A stretch of 64,000 bases of DNA from Pseudomonas sp. ACN8 (lineage in GTDB: Bacteria > Pseudomonadota > Gammaproteobacteria > Pseudomonadales > Pseudomonadaceae): NCBI RefSeq assembly GCF_002303925.1, contig NZ_MRCS01000008.1:85704-149703 (forward strand). The letters run 5' to 3'. This document shows, in pieces, positions 45,546 to 53,553 of this stretch. The number at the start of each line of letters is the position of its first letter. Within the stretch, counting starts at the first letter, position 1. The notes under the pieces are model-generated. The model was given only the letters and a program-made list of their open reading frames with translations. It was not told where the DNA came from and made no database searches. The translations under genes and the position numbers were made by a program.

Positions 45546-47312
45546 ATGTTGACGACCTCCCGACCCCTGCGCCTGGCGCTCTACACCCTATTGATCATCG
45601 CCGGTGCCGCCATCGCCGCGACTCTGGCCATGCGCCACACCGTGCGCCAGTCAATGGTCGAAGACGCAGCGCGCGCCAATCAGCAACTGGCGCTGTATGC
45701 CACGTCCCTGCATACCCTGATCGAACGTTACCGCGCCCTGCCCGCCGTGCTGGCGCTGGACCCGGAGCTGCGCTCGGCGCTCAAAGGGGCGGTGAGCCCC
45801 GAGCAACAGGATGCCCTGAACCGAAAACTGGAAAAGATCAACGGTGCCGCCCAATCCTCGACCCTGGAACTGCTCGATCGCACCGGCCTTGCCGTAGCAG
45901 CGAGCAACTGGCGTTTGCCCAGCAGTTATGTCGGCCACAACTACGGTTTCCGTCCCTATTTCAATCAGACCCGCACCCAGGGCACCGGGCGCTTCTACGC
46001 CGTGGGGGTGACCAGCGGGATTCCCGGCTACTTCCTCTCCAGCGCGGTCAGCGATGACGATGGCCAGTTCCTCGGCGCCATGGTGGTAAAGCTGGAATTC
46101 CCCGAACTGGAACGCGAGTGGCGTCAGGGCAGCGACACCTTGTTGGTCAGCGATGCCCGCGGAATCATCTTCATCGCCAACCAGCCGGGCTGGCGCTATC
46201 GCCTGCTCAAGCCGCTGAGCGACAGCGATCATACCGAACTCAAGAGCACTCGCCAGTACGACAAGCAGCCGCTGACACCGCTTGAGTTTCAATCGTTGCG
46301 GCGCTTCGACGACAACAGTGACTTGGCGCGGGTCGATGGCCCGGACGGCAAGGCGGATTACCTGTGGGAATCCCTGCCGCTGACTACCGAGGGCTGGACC
46401 CTGCACCTGCTGCGGCGCCCGCAGGTCGCCTTCGAAGACAGCCGCAACGCCGCCCTCGCCGCGGCCGGGCTATGGCTGACGCTGGTGTTCCTGCTGCTGT
46501 TTCTCAATCAACGCTGGCGCCTGGCCAAACTGCGTCAGCGCAGTCGTGAAGAGCTCGAACGACTGGTAGAAGAACGCACCCGCGACTTGCGCACCGCTCA
46601 GGAAGGCTTGGTGCAATCGGCCAAACTCGCGGCGCTGGGGCAGATGTCCGCCGCCCTGGCCCATGAGATCAACCAGCCGCTCACCGCCCAGCGCATGCAG
46701 CTGGCGACCTTGCGCCTGCTGCTCGACCACGGTCGCGTCGACGACGCCTACAAGGCGCTTAAACCGGTGGATGAAATGCTCACACGCATGGCCGCCCTCA
46801 CCGGTCACCTGAAAACCTTCGCCCGCAAGAGTCCCAGCGGTTTGCGCGAACGCCTGGACCTGGCGGCGGTGGTGGACCAGTCGCTGCAACTGCTCGACAC
46901 CCGGTTGCGCGACGAACAGGTCAGCACCGTGCTGCACCTGACCCGCCCGGCCTGGGTGCGTGGCGATGCGATTCGCCTGGAACAGGTACTGATCAATCTG
47001 CTGCGCAATGCCCTCGACGCGATGCAGGACAAACCCTGCAAACGTCTGGAAATCCGCCTCGAAGCCGACGAACAATTGTGGCGCCTGAGCGTGATCGACA
47101 ACGGTGGCGGCATCGCCGAAGAGAATCTGCCCAAAGTCTTCGATCCGTTCTTCACCACCAAACCGGTGGGCGAAGGCCTGGGGATCGGTCTGGCCGTTTC
47201 GTTCGCCATCGTTCACGAATCCGGCGGGCGCCTGAGTGCCGACAATCATGACAAAGGGGCGGTGTTTACCGTGACCTTACCCATCGACCTGGAGGTGCAT
47301 GAACCATGCTGA
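45546..47312 (+). CDS. Dicarboxylate sensor histidine kinase (DctB/MifS-like)
   Basis: A 588-aa kinase. TM1 (~8-28) and TM2 (~297-318) enclose a ~265-residue periplasmic double-Cache-type sensor with the DctB-like stretch [27 protein letters not shown] coiled linker leads to the H box [20 protein letters not shown] (~390-408) and an ATPase domain ([30 protein letters not shown]). It should sense a C4 or C5 dicarboxylate. The ATG at 45546 was chosen; an ATG 14 codons earlier is possible. Its stop overlaps the regulator start by 7 nt. Next to an alpha-ketoglutarate-type symporter rather than dctA, so MifS-like specificity is likely. Confidence 0.88.
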   Translation: MLTTSRPLRLALYTLLIIAGAAIAATLAMRHTVRQSMVEDAARANQQLALYATSLHTLIERYRALPAVLALDPELRSALKGAVSPEQQDALNRKLEKINGAAQSSTLELLDRTGLAVAASNWRLPSSYVGHNYGFRPYFNQTRTQGTGRFYAVGVTSGIPGYFLSSAVSDDDGQFLGAMVVKLEFPELEREWRQGSDTLLVSDARGIIFIANQPGWRYRLLKPLSDSDHTELKSTRQYDKQPLTPLEFQSLRRFDDNSDLARVDGPDGKADYLWESLPLTTEGWTLHLLRRPQVAFEDSRNAALAAAGLWLTLVFLLLFLNQRWRLAKLRQRSREELERLVEERTRDLRTAQEGLVQSAKLAALGQMSAALAHEINQPLTAQRMQLATLRLLLDHGRVDDAYKALKPVDEMLTRMAALTGHLKTFARKSPSGLRERLDLAAVVDQSLQLLDTRLRDEQVSTVLHLTRPAWVRGDAIRLEQVLINLLRNALDAMQDKPCKRLEIRLEADEQLWRLSVIDNGGGIAEENLPKVFDPFFTTKPVGEGLGIGLAVSFAIVHESGGRLSADNHDKGAVFTVTLPIDLEVHEPC

Positions 47313-48640
47313 ACTCAGTGATCGTGGTCGACGACGAAAGCAGCATCCGCAGTGCCGTCGAGCAATGGTTGAGCCTGTCGGGTTTCGAGGTGCAGCTGTT
47401 CAGCCGCGCCGATGAATGCCTGGCGCAGTTGCCCAGGCATTTTGCCGGGGTGATTCTCAGCGATGTGCGCATGCCCGGCATGACCGGTCTGGAACTGCTG
47501 GCCGAGGTGCAACGCCGGGATGCCGATTTGCCGGTGATCCTGCTGACCGGCCACGGCGATGTACCGATGGCCGTCGAAGCCATGCGCGACGGTGCCTACG
47601 ACTTCCTGGAAAAACCCTTCAGCCCGGAAACCCTGCTCGGCAGCCTGCGCCGCGCCCTCGACAAACGCCGGCTGGTGCTGGAAAACCGCGCGCTGCACGA
47701 GCAGGCGGACAACCGCGCCAAACTGGATGCCACGCTGCTCGGCGTGTCCCGGGGTTTGCAGACCCTGCGTCGGCAAGTTCTGGACCTGGCAGCACTGCCG
47801 GTCAACGTGCTGATTCGCGGCGAAACCGGTAGCGGCAAGGAGCTGGTCGCGCGTTGCCTGCATGACTTCGGGCCGCGGGCCGACAAGCCCTTTGTCGCGC
47901 TCAACTGCGCGGCCATCCCCGAGCAATTGTTCGAGGCCGAGCTGTTCGGCCACGAGAGCGGCGCGTTCACTGGGGCGTCCGGCAAGCGCATCGGCAAACT
48001 CGAGTACGCCGACGGCGGCACGCTGTTTCTCGATGAAATCGAAAGCATGCCGCTGGCCCAACAAGTGAAACTGCTGCGGGTGTTGCAGGAGCAAAAGCTT
48101 GAACGACTGGGCTCGAACCAGAGCATCCGCGTGGATTTGCGCATCATTGCCGCGACCAAGCCGGACCTGCTCGACGAAGCGCGGGCCGGACGTTTTCGCG
48201 AAGACCTGGCCTATCGCTTGAACGTTGCCGAGTTGCGCTTGCCGCCGTTGCGCGAACGCCGTGAAGACATACCCCTGCTGTTCGAATCCTTTGCCCAAAA
48301 CGCCGCCGAACGCCTGGGACGCAAATTTCCACCGTTGAGCGGTGCGCAGTTGAGCCACCTGCTGAGCCATGACTGGCCGGGCAACGTGCGCGAACTGGCG
48401 AACGTCGCCGAGCGTCAGGTATTGGGGCTCGGTGAACCGGAGCCCTTGGGCATCGAGCCCGGCCAGTCACTGGCGGCTCAGCAGGAAGCGTTCGAGGCGC
48501 AATGCCTGCGTGCGGCATTGACCCGGCACAAGGGCGATGTGAAAGCGGTGCTCGAAGAACTGCAACTGCCGCGCCGGACCTTCAATGAAAAGATGCAGCG
48601 GCATGGGTTGAGTCGGGAGATGTTTTTGCCCGAGGCCTGA
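47306..48640 (+). CDS. Sigma-54-dependent response regulator (DctD/MifR-like)
   Basis: A 444-aa enhancer-binding protein. Receiver domain 1-120 with phospho-acceptor Asp in VILSDVRMPGMTG (near 53) and KPF at ~105; AAA+ domain ~145-375 with Walker A RGETGSGKELVARCLH, the sigma-54-contacting ESGAFTGA, Walker B GGTLFLDEIESMPL and arginine region RFREDLAYRLNV; a Fis-type HTH at the C-terminus (GDVKAVLEELQLPRRTFNEKM). It should activate the sigma-54 promoter found upstream of the symporter. The start codon overlaps the kinase stop, assuring 1:1 coupling. Confidence 0.92.
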   Translation: MLNSVIVVDDESSIRSAVEQWLSLSGFEVQLFSRADECLAQLPRHFAGVILSDVRMPGMTGLELLAEVQRRDADLPVILLTGHGDVPMAVEAMRDGAYDFLEKPFSPETLLGSLRRALDKRRLVLENRALHEQADNRAKLDATLLGVSRGLQTLRRQVLDLAALPVNVLIRGETGSGKELVARCLHDFGPRADKPFVALNCAAIPEQLFEAELFGHESGAFTGASGKRIGKLEYADGGTLFLDEIESMPLAQQVKLLRVLQEQKLERLGSNQSIRVDLRIIAATKPDLLDEARAGRFREDLAYRLNVAELRLPPLRERREDIPLLFESFAQNAAERLGRKFPPLSGAQLSHLLSHDWPGNVRELANVAERQVLGLGEPEPLGIEPGQSLAAQQEAFEAQCLRAALTRHKGDVKAVLEELQLPRRTFNEKMQRHGLSREMFLPEA

Positions 48641-48664
48641 TTTTTGTGGCGTCTGCTCTGGCCT

Positions 48665-48738
48665 CATCGCGAGCAGGCTCACTCCTACAGTGGTTTGATG
48701 TACGCCGATCCATTGTAGGAGTGAGCCTGCTCGCGATG
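48665..48738. repeat. REP pair (inward topology, GTAGGAGTGAG variant)
   Basis: CATCGCGAGCAGGCTCACTC (48665 on) faces TGTAGGAGTGAGCCTGCTCG (48714-48738). Both arms carry the same T in GAGTGAG, a compensatory pair of changes. Confidence 0.85.
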
Positions 48739-48764
48739 AGGCCGGTACAACCACAGCAACACTT

Positions 48765-48811
48765 GAGCAATTTTCCGCTCACCACCAACCACAGATAAGC
48801 GGATTTCCGCT
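48765..48811 (+). promoter_or_regulatory. Paired upstream activator sites for the symporter promoter
   Basis: GAGCAATTTTCCGCTC (48765-48780) and the perfect palindrome AGCGGATTTCCGCT (48798-48811) share the half site TTCCGCTC; their centres are 32 bp apart, three helical turns. Likely binding sites for dimers of the adjacent DctD/MifR-like activator. Confidence 0.6.
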
Positions 48812-48853
48812 CAACGAAACGTCATCACCCCTCTAAACCGGCCCTCTCCCCGT

Positions 48854-48870
48854 TGGCACAGCTCCTGCTA
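48854..48870 (+). promoter_or_regulatory. Sigma-54 promoter of the MFS symporter
   Basis: TTGGCACAGCTCCTGCT: the -24 element TGGCAC is perfect, the -12 CTGC differs by one base from TTGC, and the GG-GC spacing of 10 nt is canonical. About 62 bp before the start codon. Confidence 0.75.
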
Positions 48871-48904
48871 TAGCCCTGGCAGGCTGCGTTTAATCGCGCT
48901 CCAC

Positions 48905-48912
48905 AAAAACAA
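48905..48912 (+). promoter_or_regulatory. Hfq/Crc catabolite-activity motif in the symporter leader
   Basis: AAAAACAA fits AAnAAnAA and lies 13 nt before the AAGGA ribosome binding site, where Hfq/Crc binding would block translation on preferred carbon sources. Confidence 0.45.
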
Positions 48913-48931
48913 TTAAATGAAGGATCCTTCA

Positions 48932-50251
48932 ATGGATAACTCCAACGCCCTGCCCCTTGGGTCGGCTGCCACGCCGGCTAAAGAAAGAACCACCGCCAGT
49001 CGCATCAAATCGATTTTCAGCGGTTCTGTCGGCAACATGGTCGAGTGGTATGACTGGTACGTCTACGCCGCCTTCTCCCTGTATTTCGCCAAGACCTTCT
49101 TCCCCAAAGGCGACACCACCGCCCAATTGCTCAACACCGCCGCGATCTTCGCCGTGGGCTTCCTGATGCGTCCGATCGGTGGCTGGCTGATGGGTCTGTA
49201 TGCCGACAAGGTCGGGCGCAAAAAGGCCCTGATGGCCTCGGTGTACCTGATGTGCTTCGGCTCGCTGCTGATCGCCCTGAGCCCGGGTTATGAAGTCATC
49301 GGCATCGGCGCGCCGATCCTGCTGGTGTTCGCGCGCTTGCTGCAAGGCCTGTCGGTGGGTGGCGAATACGGCACCTCCGCCACTTACCTCAGCGAGATGG
49401 CGACCAAGGAACGTCGCGGCTTCTACTCCAGCTTCCAGTACGTGACACTGATCTCCGGCCAGCTCATCGCTTTGGCGGTGCTGATTGTCCTGCAGAACTT
49501 CCTGACCACCGAGCAGCTGTACGCCTGGGGCTGGCGCATCCCGTTCGCCATCGGCGCGCTGTGTGCCGTGGTTGCGCTGTACCTGCGTCGCGGCATGGAA
49601 GAAACCGAGTCGTTCACCAAGAAAGAAAAAGCCAAGGAAAGCGCGATGCGCACCTTGATGCGCCACCCCAAGGAACTGATGACCGTGGTCGGCCTGACCA
49701 TGGGCGGTACGCTGGCGTTCTACACCTACACCACCTACATGCAGAAATACCTGGTGAATACCGTCGGCATGAGCATTTCCGACTCCACCACCATTTCCGC
49801 CGCCACGTTGTTCCTGTTCATGTGCCTGCAACCAATCATCGGCGGGCTGTCGGATAAAATCGGTCGTCGGCCGATCCTGATTGCCTTCGGCATTCTGGGC
49901 ACGCTGTTCACCGTACCGATCCTCACCACCCTGCACACCATTACGACCTGGTGGGGCGCGTTCTTCCTGATCATGGCGGCGCTGATCATCGTCAGCGGCT
50001 ACACCTCTATCAACGCCGTGGTGAAAGCCGAACTGTTCCCGACCGAAATCCGCGCCCTGGGCGTGGGCCTGCCGTACGCACTGACCGTCTCGATCTTCGG
50101 CGGCACCGCTGAATACATCGCGCTGTGGTTCAAGAGCATCGGCATGGAAACGGGTTACTACTGGTACGTGACCGCGTGCATCGCCGTGTCGTTGCTGGTG
50201 TACGTCACCATGAAAGACACCCGCAAGCATTCGCGGATCGTGACGGACTGA
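48932..50251 (+). CDS. MFS metabolite:H+ symporter (alpha-ketoglutarate/dicarboxylate type)
   Basis: A 439-aa twelve-helix major facilitator of the metabolite:H+ symporter family (KgtP, ProP, ShiA group). Hallmarks: NMVEWYDWYVYAAFSLYFA in TM1, MRPIGGWLMGLYADKVGRKKAL between TM2 and TM3, RLLQGLSVGGEYGTSATYLSE in TM4-5, and GGLSDKIGRRPIL in the repeat of the second half. The ATG at 48932 has AAGGA 7 nt upstream; an in-frame ATG five codons earlier overlaps that site. With a DctB/DctD-like pair upstream and a sigma-54 promoter, uptake of alpha-ketoglutarate or another dicarboxylate (PcaT/KgtP-like) is the likely job. Confidence 0.88.
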   Translation: MDNSNALPLGSAATPAKERTTASRIKSIFSGSVGNMVEWYDWYVYAAFSLYFAKTFFPKGDTTAQLLNTAAIFAVGFLMRPIGGWLMGLYADKVGRKKALMASVYLMCFGSLLIALSPGYEVIGIGAPILLVFARLLQGLSVGGEYGTSATYLSEMATKERRGFYSSFQYVTLISGQLIALAVLIVLQNFLTTEQLYAWGWRIPFAIGALCAVVALYLRRGMEETESFTKKEKAKESAMRTLMRHPKELMTVVGLTMGGTLAFYTYTTYMQKYLVNTVGMSISDSTTISAATLFLFMCLQPIIGGLSDKIGRRPILIAFGILGTLFTVPILTTLHTITTWWGAFFLIMAALIIVSGYTSINAVVKAELFPTEIRALGVGLPYALTVSIFGGTAEYIALWFKSIGMETGYYWYVTACIAVSLLVYVTMKDTRKHSRIVTD

Positions 50252-50264
50252 TCGCCAATCGACG

Positions 50265-50316
50265 CTCACCGCAACGGTGAGCACCAAGGCCCTTCGCGAA
50301 CGAACTCGCGAAGGGC
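50265..50316 (+). terminator. Two tandem hairpins after the symporter gene
   Basis: GCTCACCG/CGGTGAGC (50265-50283) and GCCCTTCGCGA/TCGCGAAGGGC (50289-50316). Neither is followed by a T-run, so termination may be weak or factor-dependent. Confidence 0.45.
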
Positions 50317-50475
50317 ACCGTTCGTCTGCGCCTCCACCAGGATAATCATCGGTTAATGCACCGGCAGCAGCCTGCTGCTGAGTGCATCCCTATCGACAGG
50401 ACGCACGTATATCCGTTACAGGTCTCGAAAGAGTGCCTGAACGTATCCAAAGCGAACGTACCTGGAGTACCTGTC

Positions 50476-50667
50476 ATGAATATCCGATTGATCCTTGCTC
50501 TGACCCTTTCCTTGCTGGCTGCCAATACCTTTGCAGCCGATGGCTACGACAAAACCGGCTCGGCCTCTTTCGGCTCCGATGCCAGCGCCGCCATCGAACG
50601 CAGCCACTCGGGCACCTATGCCTCGGACGGTTTTGACAAAACCGGTAGCGCTGAAGCTATCGGCTGA
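50476..50667 (+). CDS. Small secreted protein with duplicated D-G-[YF]-D-K-T-G-S-A motif
   Basis: A 63-aa precursor. Residues 1-21 are a clean Sec signal peptide (MNIRLILALTLSLLAANTFA), leaving a ~42-residue mature peptide that contains DGYDKTGSA and, 29 residues later, DGFDKTGSA, separated by SDASAAIERSHSGTYAS. GGAG lies 8 nt before the ATG. The mature peptide has no cysteine and is polar, so it is probably a soluble periplasmic or extracellular peptide. I know no function; similar short Pseudomonas proteins exist under hypothetical names. Monocistronic between the symporter and a REP pair. Confidence 0.7.
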   Translation: MNIRLILALTLSLLAANTFAADGYDKTGSASFGSDASAAIERSHSGTYASDGFDKTGSAEAIG

Positions 50668-50703
50668 TCGTGGAGGGAAATTCACAGCTCGACCTCAAAA
50701 CCC

Positions 50704-50803
50704 TGTAGGAGCGAGCTCGCTCGCGATGGTCGTCAACGATAACGTTGGTTGGCAGGTGCCCCGCGGCGCTCTCAGGTTTATCGCGAGCAAGCTCGCTCCT
50801 ACA
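50704..50803. repeat. REP pair, 100-bp subclass
   Basis: TGTAGGAGCGAGCTCGCTCG (50704 on) to the inverse ending CTCGCTCCTACA at 50803; internal GATGGTCGTCAACGATAACG as in the elements at 37443, 57862 and 63801. Confidence 0.85.
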
Positions 50804-50878
50804 GTGATCTTCATCTGACTGGAAATCTGCGGCGCATGCTTGCACCATGAACGTCTCCCGCAAGTTCTGGAAATCCCC

Positions 50879-51502
50879 ATGCCCGACGCCATCCACTTCT
50901 ACGAACCCGCCAACGGCCACGGCCTGCCCCACGATCCATTCAACGCCATCGTCGGCCCGCGCCCCATCGGCTGGATCTCTTCACAGGATGCCGAGGGCCG
51001 CTTGAACCTGGCGCCCTACAGTTTCTTCAACGCCTTCAACTACATCCCGCCGATCATTGGGTTTTCCAGCGTCGGGCGCAAAGACAGCCTGAACAACATC
51101 GAACAGACCGGCGAGTTCGCCTGGAACCTGGCCACCCGGCCGCTGGCCGAGCAGATGAACCAGAGCAGCGCAATGGTCAAACCTGAGGTCAACGAGTTCG
51201 AACTCGCCGGGCTGACGACCGCTGCCTCGAAGGTCATTCAGGTGCCGCGGGTGGCCGAGAGCCCGGTGTCCTTCGAGTGCAGGGTCACGCAGATCATCCA
51301 GTTGCAACGGGCGGACGGCAATGTGGTGCCGAGCTGGCTGATCCTCGGCGAAGTGGTCGCCGTGCATATCGCCAAGTGGCTTTTGAAAGACGGGGTGTAC
51401 GACACCGCCGCGGCAGAACCGATTCTGCGCGGCGGCGGGCCGGCGGATTATTTCCAGCTGGGGCCTGAGGCGTTGTTCAAGATGTACCGCCCGGGACGGT
51501 GA
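50879..51502 (+). CDS. Flavin reductase family protein (FMN-binding split barrel)
   Basis: A 207-aa flavoprotein. The conserved N-terminal block is FNAIVGPRPIGWISSQDAEGRLNLAPYSFFNAF (about residues 19-52), followed by PPIIGFSSVGRKDSLNNIEQTGEFAWNLA and a C-terminal half ending KMYRPGR. The family includes NAD(P)H:FMN reductases and FMN-binding proteins of unknown substrate; PRPIGWIS with the following N-L-A-P-Y-S suggests FMN binding. An upstream in-frame ATG at 50840 is possible but not family-like. Monocistronic. Confidence 0.87.
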   Translation: MPDAIHFYEPANGHGLPHDPFNAIVGPRPIGWISSQDAEGRLNLAPYSFFNAFNYIPPIIGFSSVGRKDSLNNIEQTGEFAWNLATRPLAEQMNQSSAMVKPEVNEFELAGLTTAASKVIQVPRVAESPVSFECRVTQIIQLQRADGNVVPSWLILGEVVAVHIAKWLLKDGVYDTAAAEPILRGGGPADYFQLGPEALFKMYRPGR

Positions 51503-51505
51503 GAA

Positions 51506-51736
51506 TCACCAGAGCAGGTCGGTGTTTTCCTTGACGTCCTTGAGGCGGGTCAGCTCCTTGGCGGCCGCATCATCAGCCTCGTGAGCGGTCTTGAAGATCT
51601 GCCCTTCCAGCACTTTGTGAAAACGCGGGGCGCCGGAACCACCCAGCGCCTTGACGGCGATAGCGGCGTGGTAACCACCCTCGCCCGGTACTACAGCGGA
51701 AACAGCTTCGAAGTGTTCAAAGGCTTTACGTGCCAT
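51506..51736 (-). CDS. Small hypothetical protein (76 aa)
   Basis: A 76-residue protein, MARKAFEHFEAVSAVVPGEGGY.., with a mixed strand-helix pattern and no membrane segment. It reads like a single small alpha-beta domain (AAIAVKALGGSGAPRFHKVL, then HEADDAAAKELTRLKDV helix). The ATG at 51736 has AGGA 8 nt upstream; a second ATG three codons earlier has none. I recognise no family. It is 41 bp downstream of the monooxygenase gene on the same strand and may be co-transcribed with it; it converges on the flavin reductase gene with 3 bp between stops. Confidence 0.65.
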   Translation of the reverse strand: MARKAFEHFEAVSAVVPGEGGYHAAIAVKALGGSGAPRFHKVLEGQIFKTAHEADDAAAKELTRLKDVKENTDLLW

Positions 51737-51777
51737 GTCGCGCATCCTGGCTGGTTGAGAATGCCGTCATTAAACCC

Positions 51778-52131
51778 TCAACCGGCCAGTTTGTGTACCG
51801 CCAGTCCAGACTGACCGAGAGCCTGCGCCGTCGAGACATCCTTGAAGGTGTGGAAATCCAGACTGTTGACCACCAGCTCCTGCACCAGCTCGGCAAAAAT
51901 CTCCATCGCAGGCGTGCTGAAGTACGCGGTCATGGCCTGTTGATTGCTCCAGAAACCGGACACCAGCCACAACTCCGGATCGCATTGCGAATGCTGCAAG
52001 GCAAAGCTCAGGCAGCCTGGCGCTGCGCGGGACGGTTCGATCAGAGCGCTGAGGCGCACACCGAGTTCCGCCGAACGCCCGGCGCGCGCTCGAACGAAGG
52101 CCATATGACTGACGGGGATTTGCGTGGACAT
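51778..52131 (-). CDS. Antibiotic-biosynthesis-monooxygenase (ABM) domain protein
   Basis: A 117-aa dimeric ferredoxin-like fold protein: SHMAFVRARAGRSAELGVRLSALIEPSRAAPGCLSFAL is the typical first strand-helix-strand, then WLVSGFWSNQQAMTAYFSTPAM. ABM-like proteins act as cofactor-free monooxygenases, haem-degrading enzymes or stress dimers; the substrate here is unknown. GGGAGG lies 7 nt before the ATG. Divergent from the AraC regulator across 340 bp, which suggests that regulator may control it. Confidence 0.82.
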   Translation of the reverse strand: MSTQIPVSHMAFVRARAGRSAELGVRLSALIEPSRAAPGCLSFALQHSQCDPELWLVSGFWSNQQAMTAYFSTPAMEIFAELVQELVVNSLDFHTFKDVSTAQALGQSGLAVHKLAG

Positions 52132-52470
52132 GTTCAACCCTCCCGGGGAGTTGCGTGGCAGCCGGGGGACGGGCTGCGACAGGATCAAAGGTTAAGGGCC
52201 GCGACGCCTGTCTCGTTAGTCGATTCCTGCCGGTGCGTTGCACAATCCTGCGAAACTGCATCGCCAGCCTGTAACAAGCTGTAAAACCCTGTCACGGTTC
52301 TGCCATACGAGTTTCAAGCAAGTTTTTCAGGCACATGGCTCTGGTAGCTACACCGCCGGTGGACCCCGGGCAGAATCAGGCAAGCATCTGGCAGGATGTG
52401 TCTACCGCTGCCGCTTGCACAAACTTATGCTCTGCTCCATTCCTTCCATGCCTTGCCGAGGATGCCTCGC
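52132..52470. other. Divergent intergenic region ABM / AraC
   Basis: About 340 bp holding the two divergent promoters. I see no further gene; no clear direct repeats typical of AraC sites were found by eye. Confidence 0.35.
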
Positions 52471-53400
52471 ATGTCGTCGCTCGATCACTTTCAAGCCCCG
52501 CTGGTCACCGACATGGAAAAACAGCGCGCGGAACTGGCGGCCATCATCCGCCGCAACACCGCCGAAGATGGCAGTTATGCCACGGCCATCGGCTCGCTGT
52601 TCATGTCCCGCCACAGCCAGTCCCACGAGTTCGCCCCGGTGCTCGCGCAACCGGCGCTGTGCATCATGGCCCAGGGGCGCAAGGAAGTTCAGTTGGCCAA
52701 CGAGTACTTCAATTACGACCCGTTGAACTACCTGGTGGTCTCGGTCTCGATGCCGCTCAGTGGACGGGTGGTGGATGTCTCGCCCGAGGAGCCGATCCTC
52801 GCCTTGCGCCTGGACATCGACCCGACTGAAATCACTGCACTGATCGCCGACGCCGGGCCCCTCGGCGTGCCCACGCGGCCGACCGGGCGCGGGCTGTATG
52901 TCGAAAAACTCGACACCGCGATGCTTGATGCGGTGCTGCGTCTGGCACGGTTACTGGACACGCCGAAAGACATCGCCATGCTCGCGCCGCTGATTCGCCG
53001 GGAGATTCTCTATCGACTGTTGCGCAGCAAACAGGGACATCGGCTGTACGAAATCGCCATCGCCAACAGTCAGAGCCATCGCATCAGCCAGGCGATCAAA
53101 TGGCTCAACGGCAATTTCGAACAGCCGTTGCGCATCGATGATCTGGCCAAGGAAGTGAACCTGAGCGTGTCGACGCTGCATCACCGTTTCAAGGCGATGA
53201 CGGCGATGAGTCCGTTGCAGTATCAGAAGCAATTGCGCCTGCAGGAAGCACGGCGGTTGATGCTGGCCGAAGGGCTGGAGGCTTCGGCGGCGGGGTATCG
53301 GGTCGGGTATGAAAGTCCGTCGCAGTTCAGCCGGGAGTACAGCCGGTTGTTCGGGGCTCCACCGTTAAGGGATCTGGCGCGGTTGCGGTTGTCAGTTTGA
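52471..53400 (+). CDS. AraC-family transcriptional regulator
   Basis: A 309-aa regulator. The N-terminal AraC_N-type ligand domain spans ~20-185 (CIMAQGRKEVQLANEYFNYDPLNYLVVSVSMPL), and the C-terminal double HTH spans ~200-300 with IDDLAKEVNLSVSTLHHRFKAM as the first recognition unit and GYRVGYESPSQFSREYSRLFG as the second. This domain layout is common in regulators of alcohol or aldehyde metabolism genes. Likely target is the divergent ABM operon. Start MSSLDHFQAP follows weakly GAGGA; longer in-frame starts exist upstream. Confidence 0.88.
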   Translation: MSSLDHFQAPLVTDMEKQRAELAAIIRRNTAEDGSYATAIGSLFMSRHSQSHEFAPVLAQPALCIMAQGRKEVQLANEYFNYDPLNYLVVSVSMPLSGRVVDVSPEEPILALRLDIDPTEITALIADAGPLGVPTRPTGRGLYVEKLDTAMLDAVLRLARLLDTPKDIAMLAPLIRREILYRLLRSKQGHRLYEIAIANSQSHRISQAIKWLNGNFEQPLRIDDLAKEVNLSVSTLHHRFKAMTAMSPLQYQKQLRLQEARRLMLAEGLEASAAGYRVGYESPSQFSREYSRLFGAPPLRDLARLRLSV

Positions 53401-53429
53401 TCCAGAATTTGTGTGGGTTGTGCCGGCCC

Positions 53430-53524
53430 TATCGCGAGCAGGCTCACTCCCACAATTGATCTCCAGTGAACACAACATTCGTGAACACCTCAGATCCATT
53501 GTAGGAGCGAGCCTGCTCGCGATG
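53430..53524. repeat. REP pair (inward topology)
   Basis: TATCGCGAGCAGGCTCACTC (53430 on) faces TGTAGGAGCGAGCCTGCTCG (53500-53524). Between convergent AraC gene and ABC ATPase gene. Confidence 0.8.
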
Positions 53525-53553
53525 AGGCCAGTGAAGCCAACATCAAATCCGGA

